DNA from: JALORV01 sp963769745
GTDB taxonomy: Bacteria > Pseudomonadota > Gammaproteobacteria > Burkholderiales > Burkholderiaceae_F
Assembly (NCBI GenBank): GCA_963769745.1
Contig: CAVYNB010000015.1
Span: 23,174 to 87,173, forward strand
DNA length: 64,000 nucleotides
Reading direction: 5' to 3'
In this document: positions 9,274 through 17,860 of the stretch, one piece after another
Layout: every line of letters starts with the position of its first letter
Numbering within the stretch: the first letter of the stretch is position 1
Program-made: the position numbers and the translations under genes
Notes under the pieces: model-generated
Told to the model about the DNA's origin: nothing
The model's database searches: none
Seen by the model: the letters and a program-made list of their open reading frames with translations, nothing else

Positions 9274-10377
9274 ATGAATCCACTCGACTACAAGCAGGCG
9301 GGCGTCGACTACGCCAGTATCGATCCCCTGAAGATCCGGGCGCAGCAGGCCGCGGCGGGCACGGCCGGCAACCTGGCGCGGCATGGCCTGGTCGAGGTCG
9401 CCGCGTCGCGTGGCGAGTCGGCCTATGTGGTCGACTGCGGGGAGTTCTACCTGGCCTCGATCACCGAATGTCTCGGCACCAAGGCGCTGGTCGCCGACGC
9501 GATGCGGGCCATCACCGGCCGCACGTACTACGACCAGATCGCGCAGGACACGCTGGCGATGGCGCTGAACGACATCATCACCGTCGGCGCGACGCCGGTG
9601 TCGGTCCATGCCTACTGGGCGACCGGCGGCAGCGACTGGTTTGCCGATGCAGTGCGCGCACGCGACCTGGTGGACGGATGGCGCGCAGCTTGCGATCGCA
9701 GTGGCGTGGCCTGGGGCGGGGGTGAGACGCCCGCGCTGGCCGGCGTCGTCGAGTCCGGCCGCATCGACCTGGCGGCGTCGTGCGTCGGGCTGGTCCGGCC
9801 CAAGTCGCGCCTGACGCTGGGTGAGCGGCTGGGCGATGGTGATGCGATCGTGCTGCTGGCCTCGAGCGGCATACACGCCAATGGTGTTTCGCTGGCACGC
9901 AAGCTGGCCGAGCGCCTTCCCGACGGCTACCGCACACGCCTGTCCGACGGAACGATGTACGGCGAAGCGCTGCTGGTCCCGACCGTGCTGTATTCACCGG
10001 TGACCGAGGCGCTGGCGGCCGCCGGGATCGTTCCGCACTACTGCGCGAACGTCACGGGACACGGCTGGCGCAAGCTGATGCGCCATCCGGGCGAGTTCGC
10101 GTACCGACTGCACACCCTGCCGACGATTCCGCCGGTGCTCGACTTCATCCGCCAGCAGGCCGGCATCAGCGACCGTGAGGCCTACGGCAATCTCAACATG
10201 GGCGCAGGCTTCGCGCTGTACGTCGCCGCGCAGGACGCGCAGCGCTGTGTCGAGATCGCCGCTGCGTGCGGCGTGACCGCCTGGCATGCCGGGACCGTGG
10301 AATCGGGCAAGAAGCAGGTCGTGATCGAACCCCTCAAGCTCGCCTTCGGCGCCGACGACCTGCACGTACGCGCCTGA
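9274..10377 (+). CDS. PurM-like AIR synthase homologue (phosphoribosylformylglycinamidine cyclo-ligase family)
   Basis: The 367 residues from ATG 9274 (an in-frame GTG at 9223 is the alternative) have the PurM/AIR-synthase fold. Visible are LDYKQAGVDYASIDP, TECLGTKALVADAM in place of the usual DGVGTKLK, TLAMALNDIITVGATPVSV, AWGGGETPALAGVV, a second-domain ASSGIHANGVSLARKLAE, and NVTGHGWRKLMRHPGEF followed by NLNMGAGFALYV. All expected blocks are present in order, so AIR synthesis from FGAM is plausible. The sequence differs clearly from the usual proteobacterial PurM. The location opposite hda is where many Burkholderiales carry purM. It may be the working purM or a related enzyme of unknown substrate. 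Confidence 0.75.
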   Translation: MNPLDYKQAGVDYASIDPLKIRAQQAAAGTAGNLARHGLVEVAASRGESAYVVDCGEFYLASITECLGTKALVADAMRAITGRTYYDQIAQDTLAMALNDIITVGATPVSVHAYWATGGSDWFADAVRARDLVDGWRAACDRSGVAWGGGETPALAGVVESGRIDLAASCVGLVRPKSRLTLGERLGDGDAIVLLASSGIHANGVSLARKLAERLPDGYRTRLSDGTMYGEALLVPTVLYSPVTEALAAAGIVPHYCANVTGHGWRKLMRHPGEFAYRLHTLPTIPPVLDFIRQQAGISDREAYGNLNMGAGFALYVAAQDAQRCVEIAAACGVTAWHAGTVESGKKQVVIEPLKLAFGADDLHVRA

Positions 10378-10398
10378 GGCAGCGAGCTTTCGGAATCG

Positions 10399-10692
10399 CT
10401 ACAGGGTTGCCGACTCCTGCAGCGCCAGCGCGCGCGCAGGTGCCGGCAGCGAACGCTCGACATCGGTGGCCGACAGCAGCGCATGGTCGGGTGTTGCTGA
10501 CGGTGCCTTGCCGACGAAGACTGATTCACCAGCCCGGTTCGAGGACTGCATCTGAAGCGCGCCATCCCCGGCCGTCGCGTGCTGTCCAATGTTGTGGCCG
10601 ACCAGGGCACTCAGGGCCGGTGCGATGGCCAGCGCCACAACGAGCTGCGTGCGTCGCATCCGCTTCCTCGCATGACGATCATCTGGTTTCAT
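10399..10692 (-). CDS. Small hypothetical protein with one N-terminal membrane segment
   Basis: A 97-residue open frame starting at ATG 10692 and preceded by a strong Shine-Dalgarno (GGAGGT, 7 bases upstream). It begins with a basic stretch (KPDDRHARKRMRRTQ), then a hydrophobic segment LVVALAIAPALSALVG (about residues 17-32). The remainder is polar and low in complexity, with no motif I know. The topology suggests an exported or inner-membrane-anchored small protein. It is convergent with the purM-like gene and downstream of miaA. I do not recognise a family. Confidence 0.55.
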   Translation of the reverse strand: MKPDDRHARKRMRRTQLVVALAIAPALSALVGHNIGQHATAGDGALQMQSSNRAGESVFVGKAPSATPDHALLSATDVERSLPAPARALALQESATL

Positions 10693-10885
10693 AGTGACCT
10701 CCGCAAGCCGCATCGGTTGACTTCTGCGGCACGGCCCCAGTGTGCGCGGGGACGAAGCGCGCACGCACCCCGAAAGTCGGGCTGTGCAACCCGGATTGAG
10801 CCTTGCATTCAATGTCGGAAATTCACGAACCTGCAAGGGCAGCATGCGCGTGCGGCGACCGCACCGCCGGCCCGAGCGACCGACG

Positions 10886-11863
10886 CTATACCCGCCCCAA
10901 TGCCGCCAGTCGGTCACCCAGCGGTCCGAGTGCGTCGACCTGCCGCGGATCGATCGTGCAGTCGGCGGACAGCGAACGCAGCCAGGTCAGTTGCCGCTTG
11001 GCGAGCTGGCGCGTCGCGGCGATCGCCGCGGCACGGAACTGTGCGTACGTGCAGGCTCCCTCGAGATGAGCCCAGGCCTGGCGGTAGCCGACGCTGCGCA
11101 TCGATGGCAGGTCGGGTGTCAGGTCGCCGCGTTGTCGCAAGCTGGCGACCTCGTCGACAAAGCCCTGCCTGAGCATCTCGTCGAAGCGCTGTTCGATGCG
11201 CCGGTGCAGCGCGGCGCGATCGGCGGGCATGAGTGCGACGACGTCGAGCCGCAGCGATGATCTGCGGCCCGGTGCGAGCAGGCTCGACATCGGCACGCCG
11301 GTCGCTTCGATGATCTCCAGCGCGCGTTCGATGCGCTGGGAATCGTTCGGGGCGAGTCGCGCCGCGGTCGACGGATCGAGCCGGGCCAGGCGCGCGTGCA
11401 TGGCCGGCCATCCGAGGCGGCGCGCGTCGTCTTCGAGCGCGGCGCGGATCGAAGCATCGGCCGACGGCAGTTCGGACAGGCCGTCGCGCAGGGCCTTGGC
11501 GTACAGCATCGTCCCACCTACCAGCAGCGGCAGCCTGCCTCGCGACCGCACCTCGGCAATGGCGGTCTCGGCGTCCCGGACGAAGTCGGCGGCCGAGTAC
11601 CGCTCCGCGGGGTCACGCAGGTCGATCAGGTGGTGGGTGACGGCGGCGCGTTCCGCAAGCGTGGGCTTGGCGGTGCCGATGTCGAGGCCGCGGTACACCT
11701 GCGCCGAGTCGACGCTGATGATCTCGATCGGATACCGGCGTGCGAGGTCGAGCGCGAGCGCACTCTTGCCGCTGCCGGTCGGTCCGAGCAGCATCAGCGC
11801 GTCGACGATGGGGACCTCGGGCAGGGCCGAACGGGTTGTCGCGGGCAGGTGCGAAGGCGCCAT
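10886..11863 (-). CDS. miaA: tRNA dimethylallyltransferase MiaA
   Basis: Transfers dimethylallyl to A37 of tRNAs reading UNN codons. The 325 residues contain the P-loop LLGPTGSGKSALALDLA (about residues 26-41), the catalytic/tRNA-binding DSAQVYRGLDIGTAKP, HHLIDLRDPAERYSAADF, GGTMLYAKAL and the conserved SVGYRQAW near the end. The length agrees with the family. It is separated from mutL by a small STAS-like gene on the other strand. Confidence 0.96.
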   Translation of the reverse strand: MAPSHLPATTRSALPEVPIVDALMLLGPTGSGKSALALDLARRYPIEIISVDSAQVYRGLDIGTAKPTLAERAAVTHHLIDLRDPAERYSAADFVRDAETAIAEVRSRGRLPLLVGGTMLYAKALRDGLSELPSADASIRAALEDDARRLGWPAMHARLARLDPSTAARLAPNDSQRIERALEIIEATGVPMSSLLAPGRRSSLRLDVVALMPADRAALHRRIEQRFDEMLRQGFVDEVASLRQRGDLTPDLPSMRSVGYRQAWAHLEGACTYAQFRAAAIAATRQLAKRQLTWLRSLSADCTIDPRQVDALGPLGDRLAALGRV

Positions 11864-12009
11864 CGACGCCGAGATTACCTTGATCGACGCGATGACCCGT
11901 GGGCGTGGCGGTTGTACAGTTTTGGGGTCAACTCACTGCGATGGAACACGGATGACGAACTGCAGGCCAGGTTCAATGAGGACCGCCGGGGAAAGCGGCG
12001 CGTGACGCG

Positions 12010-12378
12010 ATGATCGACGCGGAACTGTTTCGCACCGAAGGCGTGCTCACCGTGTTTCCGACCGGTGCGCTGTCCGAGCGCGACTTCACCGCGCTGGCCG
12101 GGCTGGTCGATCCGTACATCGAGGACCATGGAGCGCTCAATGGCCTGATGATCGTTGCCGAGCACTTTCCGGGCTGGGAGAGTTTCGCTGCGCTGGTCAC
12201 GCACGTCCGCTTCGTGCGCAGTCACGAAAGCCATATCCGGCGCGTCGCCGTGGTCACCGACTCGGCGCTGCTGGAACTGCTGCCGGCACTGGCTCGCCAC
12301 TTCGTCCAGGCCGACGTGCGCAGCTTTTCGTTTATCCAGCGCGAGAGCGCATGGGCCTGGCTCTTGTCGGGTCCCTGA
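12010..12378 (+). CDS. STAS/SpoIIAA-like protein
   Basis: A 122-residue soluble protein resembling the SpoIIAA-like (STAS-fold) family: alternating strands and helices, FPTGALSERDFTALAGLVDPYI, a LNGLMIVAEHFPGWESFAALVTHVRFV block and a final SFSFIQRESAWAWL segment. Such proteins often bind lipids or sit next to membrane functions, but no specific role is established. The lone gene lies between miaA and mutL on the opposite strand, and no partner is apparent. Confidence 0.7.
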   Translation: MIDAELFRTEGVLTVFPTGALSERDFTALAGLVDPYIEDHGALNGLMIVAEHFPGWESFAALVTHVRFVRSHESHIRRVAVVTDSALLELLPALARHFVQADVRSFSFIQRESAWAWLLSGP

Positions 12379-12429
12379 TCGCCAGTCCCTGATTACTTGG
12401 ACCGGAATTCGGCGCCGTGAACGCCGGCG

Positions 12430-14178
12430 CTACCTGCCGCGCAGAAACATGCGATCGAGGTCCGCGACGCTGAGCTGGACCCAGGTCGGCCGGCCGTGGT
12501 TGCACTGGTCGGCGCGCTCGGTGGTTTCCATTTCGCGCAGCAGTGCGTTCATCTCGTCGATCGTCAGCCGGCGGTTCGCACGCACCGCACCGTGGCAGGC
12601 GAGCGTGGACAACAACTCGTTGCGGTGTTCCGTCAGCACACGCGAGCCGCCGAACTCCCGCAGGTCGCGCAGGATGTCACGCGCCAGCGCCGTGCCATCG
12701 GCCTGGGCGAGCAACGCCGGCACCGCGCGCAGCGCCAGTTGCGTCGGCGACACCGGAGCGAGATCGAGACCCAGGTGGGCCAGGAGTTCCACTTCGTCGA
12801 CGGCGGTCGCCAGGTCGAGCGGCGAACCGGTGAAGACCTGCGGAATCAGCAGGCGCTGTTGCGGGATCGCGCGCGCGTCGAGCTGCTGTTTGAGTTTTTC
12901 ATAGACGATGCGCTCGTGCGCGGCGTGCATGTCGACGATGATCAGTCCGCGCTCGTTCTGCGCCAGCACGTAGATGCCGGCCAGCTGGGCGATCGCGATG
13001 CCCAGCGGCAGCGACTCCGTCGCTGCGCCCGAAGCGGCGTCAGGCAGGGGTGGTCGCTCGGCAAGCACGGCCAGGTAGCTGGCGACAGACTGTTCGACGC
13101 CGAGCCGGGTCTGCCCGGCCGGTGTGCGCCAGCCTGTCAGCGGTGCGGGCACTGTCTCCTCGGGGAGCAAGGGCCTGGCCACGCGTGCGGATTCCGCCAG
13201 CGTCGCCTGCACCGCGTGCAGCACGAACTGGTGCACGGCCGACGAGTCGCGGAAGCGGACCTCGACCTTGGTCGGGTGCACGTTCACGTCCACGCGCCGG
13301 GGATCGATCGACAGGTGCAGGCAGTACATCGGCTGGCTGCCGCCGTGCAGTACGTCGGCGTAGGCCGCACGCACCGCATGGGTCAGCACGCGGTCGCGCA
13401 CATAGCGGCCGTTGACGAAGAAGTACTGGGCATCGGCGCGCGCGCGGCTGGCGGTCGGCAGTCCTACCCATCCGTGCAGTCGTATGCCGGGTGCTGCGGC
13501 GTCGACCTCGCGCTGAGCGGTCGAGAACTCGTCCGGCAGCAACTGCAGCGCGCGCTCCTGCGCCGACTGGGGCGGCAACGACAGCAGTGTGCGGCCCTGA
13601 TGTACCACGGTGAATGCGACCGCCGGATGGGCCGCCGCGATGCGCTCGACCTGCGTGATGCAGTGCGCGAGTTCGGTCGCCTCGGCGCGCAGGAACTTGC
13701 GCCTGGCGGGCGTCTTGTGAAACAGGTCGGCGACCTCGATCCGCGTGCCTGCCGATCCTGCCGCGGGTACGAGTTCTCCGCTGTTGCTGATCGACCAACC
13801 CTTTTCGGATGCCGCCGTGCGCGAGGTGATCGTGACATCGGCGACCGAGGCGATCGACGCCAGCGCCTCGCCGCGAAAACCCAAGGACTCGACACCCTCG
13901 AGATCCTCGAGGCTCGCGATCTTGCTGGTGGCATGGCGTGCCAGTGCCAGTGCCAGTTCTTCGCGCGGAATGCCGCTGCCATCATCGGCGACCACGACGC
14001 GTTTGATGCCGCCTCCGTCGAGGCGAACCTCGATGCGGGTCGCACCGGCATCGAGGCTGTTCTCCAGCAGTTCCTTGACGACCGAGGCCGGACGCTCGAC
14101 GACTTCGCCGGCAGCGATCTGGCTGATCAGCACATCGTCCAGTGGACGGATCGGCGGTCGGTCGAAAGAGGTGGTCAT
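12430..14178 (-). CDS. mutL: DNA mismatch repair protein MutL (endonuclease-type C-terminus)
   Basis: Links MutS mismatch recognition to strand removal. From ATG 14178 (a GTG precedes it by one codon), about 582 residues. The N-terminal GHKL ATPase shows ENSLDAGATRIEVRL, VVADDGSGI and GFRGEALASIASV. The C-terminal dimerisation domain shows DMHAAHERIVYE, ACHGAVRANRRL and CNHGRPTWVQL. These match the metal-binding motifs of nicking MutL proteins, with Met in place of Gln in the DQHA motif. A TATAAT hexamer (14187-14192 as complement) lies 8 bases before the ATG, with no Shine-Dalgarno. A DedA gene diverges 113 bases away. Confidence 0.95.
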   Translation of the reverse strand: MTTSFDRPPIRPLDDVLISQIAAGEVVERPASVVKELLENSLDAGATRIEVRLDGGGIKRVVVADDGSGIPREELALALARHATSKIASLEDLEGVESLGFRGEALASIASVADVTITSRTAASEKGWSISNSGELVPAAGSAGTRIEVADLFHKTPARRKFLRAEATELAHCITQVERIAAAHPAVAFTVVHQGRTLLSLPPQSAQERALQLLPDEFSTAQREVDAAAPGIRLHGWVGLPTASRARADAQYFFVNGRYVRDRVLTHAVRAAYADVLHGGSQPMYCLHLSIDPRRVDVNVHPTKVEVRFRDSSAVHQFVLHAVQATLAESARVARPLLPEETVPAPLTGWRTPAGQTRLGVEQSVASYLAVLAERPPLPDAASGAATESLPLGIAIAQLAGIYVLAQNERGLIIVDMHAAHERIVYEKLKQQLDARAIPQQRLLIPQVFTGSPLDLATAVDEVELLAHLGLDLAPVSPTQLALRAVPALLAQADGTALARDILRDLREFGGSRVLTEHRNELLSTLACHGAVRANRRLTIDEMNALLREMETTERADQCNHGRPTWVQLSVADLDRMFLRGR

Positions 14179-14291
14179 CACAGCGAATTATAGGAATAGC
14201 GCGCGGGATTACCCGGGCAGGACGCGGCGGGTCGTCGCGTATGATCCGCGCGCTTCATTACCCCTGCCGCTGCCGCGCTGTCGACACCCCC

Positions 14292-14951
14292 ATGGAAGGC
14301 ATCAACTGGCTTGACCTGTTCAATGCGATGGATCGCTTTCTGGTGGCGATCGTCGAGCAGAACGTCGTGCTGGTGTACGTGACGCTCGCGGCCATTTTCT
14401 TCTCCGAGACCGGCCTGGTGTTCATGGCGTTCCTGCCCGGCGACTCGCTGCTTTTCGTCGCCGGTGCCGTATCGGCGCTGCCGCAGGCGCAGGCCAAGGG
14501 ACTCAGCGTTCACCTGCTGGCGCTTGTCATCACGATCGCTGCGGTACTGGGCAACACCGTCAACTACGCCATAGGCGCGTGGCTGGGCAAGAAGGTCTAC
14601 GACGGCACGATCGGCTGGATCGACCAGACGGCATTGAAGAAGACACATGATTTCTACGAACGGCACGGCGGCAAGACGGTGATGATCGCGCGCTTCGTGC
14701 CGGTCGTGCGATCGTTTGCGCCGCTGGTGGCGGGTGCCTCGGGGATGGATTTTCGCCGGTTCCAGATCTACAACGTCCTGGGGGCGCTGATCTGGGTCGT
14801 GTCGCTGGTCTATGGCGGCTACCTCTTCGGCAATGTCCCGATCATCAAGGACAACCTCGGCATCATCCTGATCGTCGGCATCGCCGCCGTCGTCGGTCCG
14901 CTGCTGCTGGCCGCCGTGCTGCGGCTGCTGCGCCGCCGTTCGACCGCCTGA
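14292..14951 (+). CDS. DedA family (SNARE-associated/VTT domain) membrane protein
   Basis: A 219-residue polytopic inner-membrane protein of the DedA family, members of which act in undecaprenyl-phosphate or other lipid flipping. From ATG 14292 one sees several hydrophobic helices, the FLPGDSLLFVAGA motif, the re-entrant-loop GNTVNYAIGAWLGKK, and the family core FYERHGGKTVMIARFVPVVR followed by FAPLVAGASGMDFRRF. The specific substrate is not readable. The TATGAT at 14238 may be its -10 element. A YitT gene follows 35 bases downstream. Confidence 0.9.
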   Translation: MEGINWLDLFNAMDRFLVAIVEQNVVLVYVTLAAIFFSETGLVFMAFLPGDSLLFVAGAVSALPQAQAKGLSVHLLALVITIAAVLGNTVNYAIGAWLGKKVYDGTIGWIDQTALKKTHDFYERHGGKTVMIARFVPVVRSFAPLVAGASGMDFRRFQIYNVLGALIWVVSLVYGGYLFGNVPIIKDNLGIILIVGIAAVVGPLLLAAVLRLLRRRSTA

Positions 14952-14986
14952 ACTGCGCGGAATGCGCAGACATCGGCTGTCGCGCC

Positions 14987-15601
14987 ATGTTCCAGCCCGC
15001 ACAGACACCGACCCAGCACACGTTTTTCGAGGACGCGCAGGCGCTCGTGACGGCGACGCTGTTCATCGCGCTCGGGGTCGGCATGTACGGGCATGCGGGA
15101 CTGCTGACGGGTGGAACCGCCGGCATTGCGTTTCTCGTGCACTACGCCACCGGCTGGCGTTTCGGTCCGGTGTTCTTCGCGCTCAATCTGCCGTTCGCAT
15201 GGTTCGCCGTGCGGACGCTGGGGTGGCGCTTCGCCATCAAGAGCTTCATCGCGGTCGCCTTGTTGTCTGGTCTGACCGAGGTGCTGCCGCTTGGAGTGCG
15301 GTTCGACTGGCTGCAGCCGGTCTATGCGGCGATCATGGGCGGCTTCTTGATCGGGGTCGGCCTGCTGATGCTGTTCCGGCACCAGGCCAGTCTCGGTGGA
15401 GTCAATGTGCTGGTGCTGTGGCTGCAGCAACGCTTTGGCTGGCGTGCCGGCGCGGTGCAGATGGGCATCGATTGCGCCATCGTCGTCGCGGCGCTGGCGA
15501 TCGTCGATCCGGCGTCGGTCGCGATCTCCATCATCGGTGCCGTCGCGCTGAACCTCGTGGTGGCCATCAACCACAAGCCGGGACGGTATCTCGGGGTGTG
15601 A
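14987..15601 (+). CDS. YitT family membrane protein
   Basis: A 204-residue integral membrane protein with five or six hydrophobic segments, including LFIALGVGMYGHAGLLTGGTA, the glycine-rich IMGGFLIGVGLLMLF and VAISIIGAVALNLVV. The LTGGTAGIAFLVHYATG and GGVNVLVLWLQQRFG patterns are typical of the YitT/DUF161 family. Function is unknown for most members. It lacks the C-terminal DUF2179 domain found in longer homologues. It is probably co-transcribed with the DedA gene 35 bases upstream. Confidence 0.82.
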   Translation: MFQPAQTPTQHTFFEDAQALVTATLFIALGVGMYGHAGLLTGGTAGIAFLVHYATGWRFGPVFFALNLPFAWFAVRTLGWRFAIKSFIAVALLSGLTEVLPLGVRFDWLQPVYAAIMGGFLIGVGLLMLFRHQASLGGVNVLVLWLQQRFGWRAGAVQMGIDCAIVVAALAIVDPASVAISIIGAVALNLVVAINHKPGRYLGV

Positions 15602-15606
15602 GGTCG

Positions 15607-15628
15607 GGCCCGTCGCGCGGGCCCTTCG
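15607..15628. terminator. Possible hairpin between convergent genes
   Basis: GGGCCCG and CGGGCCC form a 7-bp stem around a 5-base loop just after the YitT stop. It sits between that gene and the convergent glycine-zipper gene. There is no clear T-run on either side, so its role as a terminator is uncertain. Confidence 0.35.
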
Positions 15629-15667
15629 TGATCGGCCCTATCGAAATTCTGGCCGAACTCTGGCGTC

Positions 15668-15910
15668 CTACTTCTGGTTGCTGCCGATCTGTCCACCGAC
15701 CACGGTACCGATCACCGCGCCCGATGCAATCGCCACGGTTCGTCCGGCGCCACCGCCGATCAGGGAACCCAGCGCCGCACCGGTGACGCCACCGACGATC
15801 TGGCCGGTCGCCTTGTTCTGTTCCTGCGGCGTCATGTTGGCGCAGCCGCCGAGCGCAAATGCCACGATCGCGAAAGCGATCGCCGTTGCCCTACCTGAAG
15901 TGACTTTCAT
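15668..15910 (-). CDS. Glycine-zipper lipoprotein
   Basis: An 80-residue predicted lipoprotein from ATG 15910. The signal segment ends in the lipobox LGGC (FAIVAFALGGC), followed by ANMTPQEQNK and an alternating glycine-rich helix pair (GQIVGGVTGAALGSLIGGGAG and AIASGAVIGTVVGGQIG). These are typical of glycine-zipper 2TM outer-membrane lipoproteins such as OsmB/SlyB relatives. It lies 10 bases after the EF-hand gene on the same strand, which suggests one transcript. A role in envelope structure or stress is inference only. Confidence 0.78.
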   Translation of the reverse strand: MKVTSGRATAIAFAIVAFALGGCANMTPQEQNKATGQIVGGVTGAALGSLIGGGAGRTVAIASGAVIGTVVGGQIGSNQK

Positions 15911-15920
15911 CTGAATTCTC

Positions 15921-16358
15921 CTAATTGCGCGCGCTGCGCACCTTGATGACAAACACGCGAACCTCTTCGAACGTGACGACGCCATTGCGGTCCGTGTCGG
16001 CTTCGAAGAATTCCCAGACGCGGTCCGAGGCGACTTCACCGACGGAGAGCCTGCCATCGCCGTCGCGGTCGGCGCGCTGCACGCGGTTCGGGTCGTAACC
16101 CGGCAGTTCGTCCTTCGACAGGTACTTATCCCGGTTCTTGTCGAGCGTCACGAAGATCAGGATCGCATCGCCCACGGCTTCGTCGATGTTGATCACGCCG
16201 TCCTTGTTGTCGTCGGCGGCGGCGAAGGCCTTGCGCAGATCTTCGTCGCTCGGGGGCGCCGGCCGCGTCTGCGCCACCACGGCTCCGAACGCGAACGTCG
16301 CCGCCAGCAGCGCGGTGCCGGCCATCGTCCAGGGGGAAAGTGAAATTCGCGAACTCAT
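15921..16358 (-). CDS. Exported EF-hand calcium-binding protein
   Basis: A 145-residue protein with an N-terminal signal segment (MAGTALLAATFAFGAVVAQ) and four EF-hand-like loops: DDNKDGVINIDE, DKNRDKYLSKDE (the usual Gly at position 6 replaced by Lys), DRDGDGRLSVGE and DTDRNGVVTFEE. The acidic ligands are kept in all four. It probably binds calcium in the periplasm. Partner and role are unknown. It precedes the glycine-zipper lipoprotein gene in the same direction. Confidence 0.82.
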   Translation of the reverse strand: MSSRISLSPWTMAGTALLAATFAFGAVVAQTRPAPPSDEDLRKAFAAADDNKDGVINIDEAVGDAILIFVTLDKNRDKYLSKDELPGYDPNRVQRADRDGDGRLSVGEVASDRVWEFFEADTDRNGVVTFEEVRVFVIKVRSARN

Positions 16359-16518
16359 CAGGTCTCCTTCGCGGGGTACAGAGTGACGTCCTCTGTGGCA
16401 AGGATAAGCCTTGTCAGGTCAGTGCCGGGACAGTTGAAGACGGCCCTCGCGTCGTTCCGAGCCGACAGGGCGCCGGCACGAGCTCGTCGAAGTGGCCGGA
16501 CCTCGGCGGCGCGCGTCG

Positions 16519-17860
16519 CTACGTCAGCGGATTGCGCGCCAGCGGCGGGTTCTTGGCGAAGTAGCGCTTGATGCCGGCGAGCATGGCTCGCGCCATCTGC
16601 TCCTGGTAGTCGTCATCGCGCAGGCGCGCTTCCTCGTCCGGGTTGCTGATGAAGGCGGTCTCGACCAGGATCGACGGAATGTCAGGCGCCTTCAGCACTG
16701 CGAAGCCGGCCTGTTCGACGCGCGGCTTGTGCAGCCGGTTGACGCGCTCGAGTTCGCGCAGCACCGAGCTGCCCAGCCTGAGGCTGTCGCTGATCTGGGC
16801 GGTGGTCGACAGGTCCAGCAGCACGCGCGCCAGTTGCTTGTCGTGCGACGCGAGGTTGATGCCGCCGATCAGGTCGGCGTCGTTCTCGCGCCGCGCCATC
16901 CATGCGGCCGTACTGCTCGACGCGCCGTTTTCCGACAACGCAAACACCGACGAGCCGCGCGCATCCGGCCGTATCCAGGCGTCGGCGTGGATCGAGACGA
17001 AGAGATCCGCCTGCACTGCGCGCGCTTTCGACACGCGCGTGCGCAGCGGGCACGAAGTAATCGCCGTCGCGCGTGAGCGCAGCGCGCATGCCGCTGTCGG
17101 CGACGACCATCTCGCGCAGCCTTCGCGCGATCGACAGCGTCACGGTCTTCTCATAGGTGCCGCGTTTGCCGACGGCCCCCGGGTCTTCGCCGCCGTGGCC
17201 CGGGTCGATCGCCACCGTGACGATGCGCTGGACATCGGAGTCGCTGCGCCGACGCGTCGGGCGCGACGGCGCGCGCGCGATCTTCTGGTCACTTGCACGG
17301 TCGCCCGCTCGATCGGCCGTCGGCGGCGGCGACGGCAGCACGGAGCTGAAGTCGGAGTCGCGCGGTGTGGCCTGCTCGCGCAGCAGTGCCATCAGCGGGT
17401 CCGGCGGGTTGACCGGGTACAGGTCCATCACCAGTCGATGCTGGTACGGCCCGACCGGTTCGAGCGAGAAGACCTGCGGCTTGATGTCCTCCTTGAGCTC
17501 GATGACCAGACGCACGACCTTGGGCCGGTTCTGGCCCACGCGGATCACTCCAATGTAAGGATCGTTCGGCTCGACCCTGGCGACGCCTTCGCGGAACGCG
17601 GGGGTCAGGTCGATGCCTTCGACGTCCACCACCATGCGCAGCGGCGGTGCGTCGCGGATCAGGAAGTGCGTGAACCTGAGCGGCTCGTCGTGCTCCAGCG
17701 CCACGCGCGTGTAGTCGCGAGCCGGCCAGACGCGCACCCCGAGCAGCGTGGCGCCGCGTGCGATGTGGATTGGAGTCAGCGCGAGCACGAGCGAGCCGCC
17801 CGCAGCCTGCATCAGGCGGCGGCGGTCGTGTCGAACTCCTTGGCTGTGCTCTCCAGGCAT
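16519..17860 (-). CDS. amiC: N-acetylmuramoyl-L-alanine amidase AmiC-type (frameshifted in this sequence)
   Basis: Cleaves the amide bond between MurNAc and the stem peptide during cell separation. A twin-arginine-like start (HDRRRLMQAAGG plus a hydrophobic stretch) is followed by an AMIN domain (about residues 40-150, LLGVRVWPARDYTRVALEH), a linker and a zinc amidase_3 domain. The zinc ligands lie in IDPGHGGEDPGA, RGTYEK and SIHADAW, and the catalytic Glu in VETAFISN. The frame shifts at the CCC run at 17046-17048. Removing one C gives FVPLRTRVSKARAVQAD and about 446 residues. The start overlaps the tsaE end by 49 bases. Confidence 0.9.
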
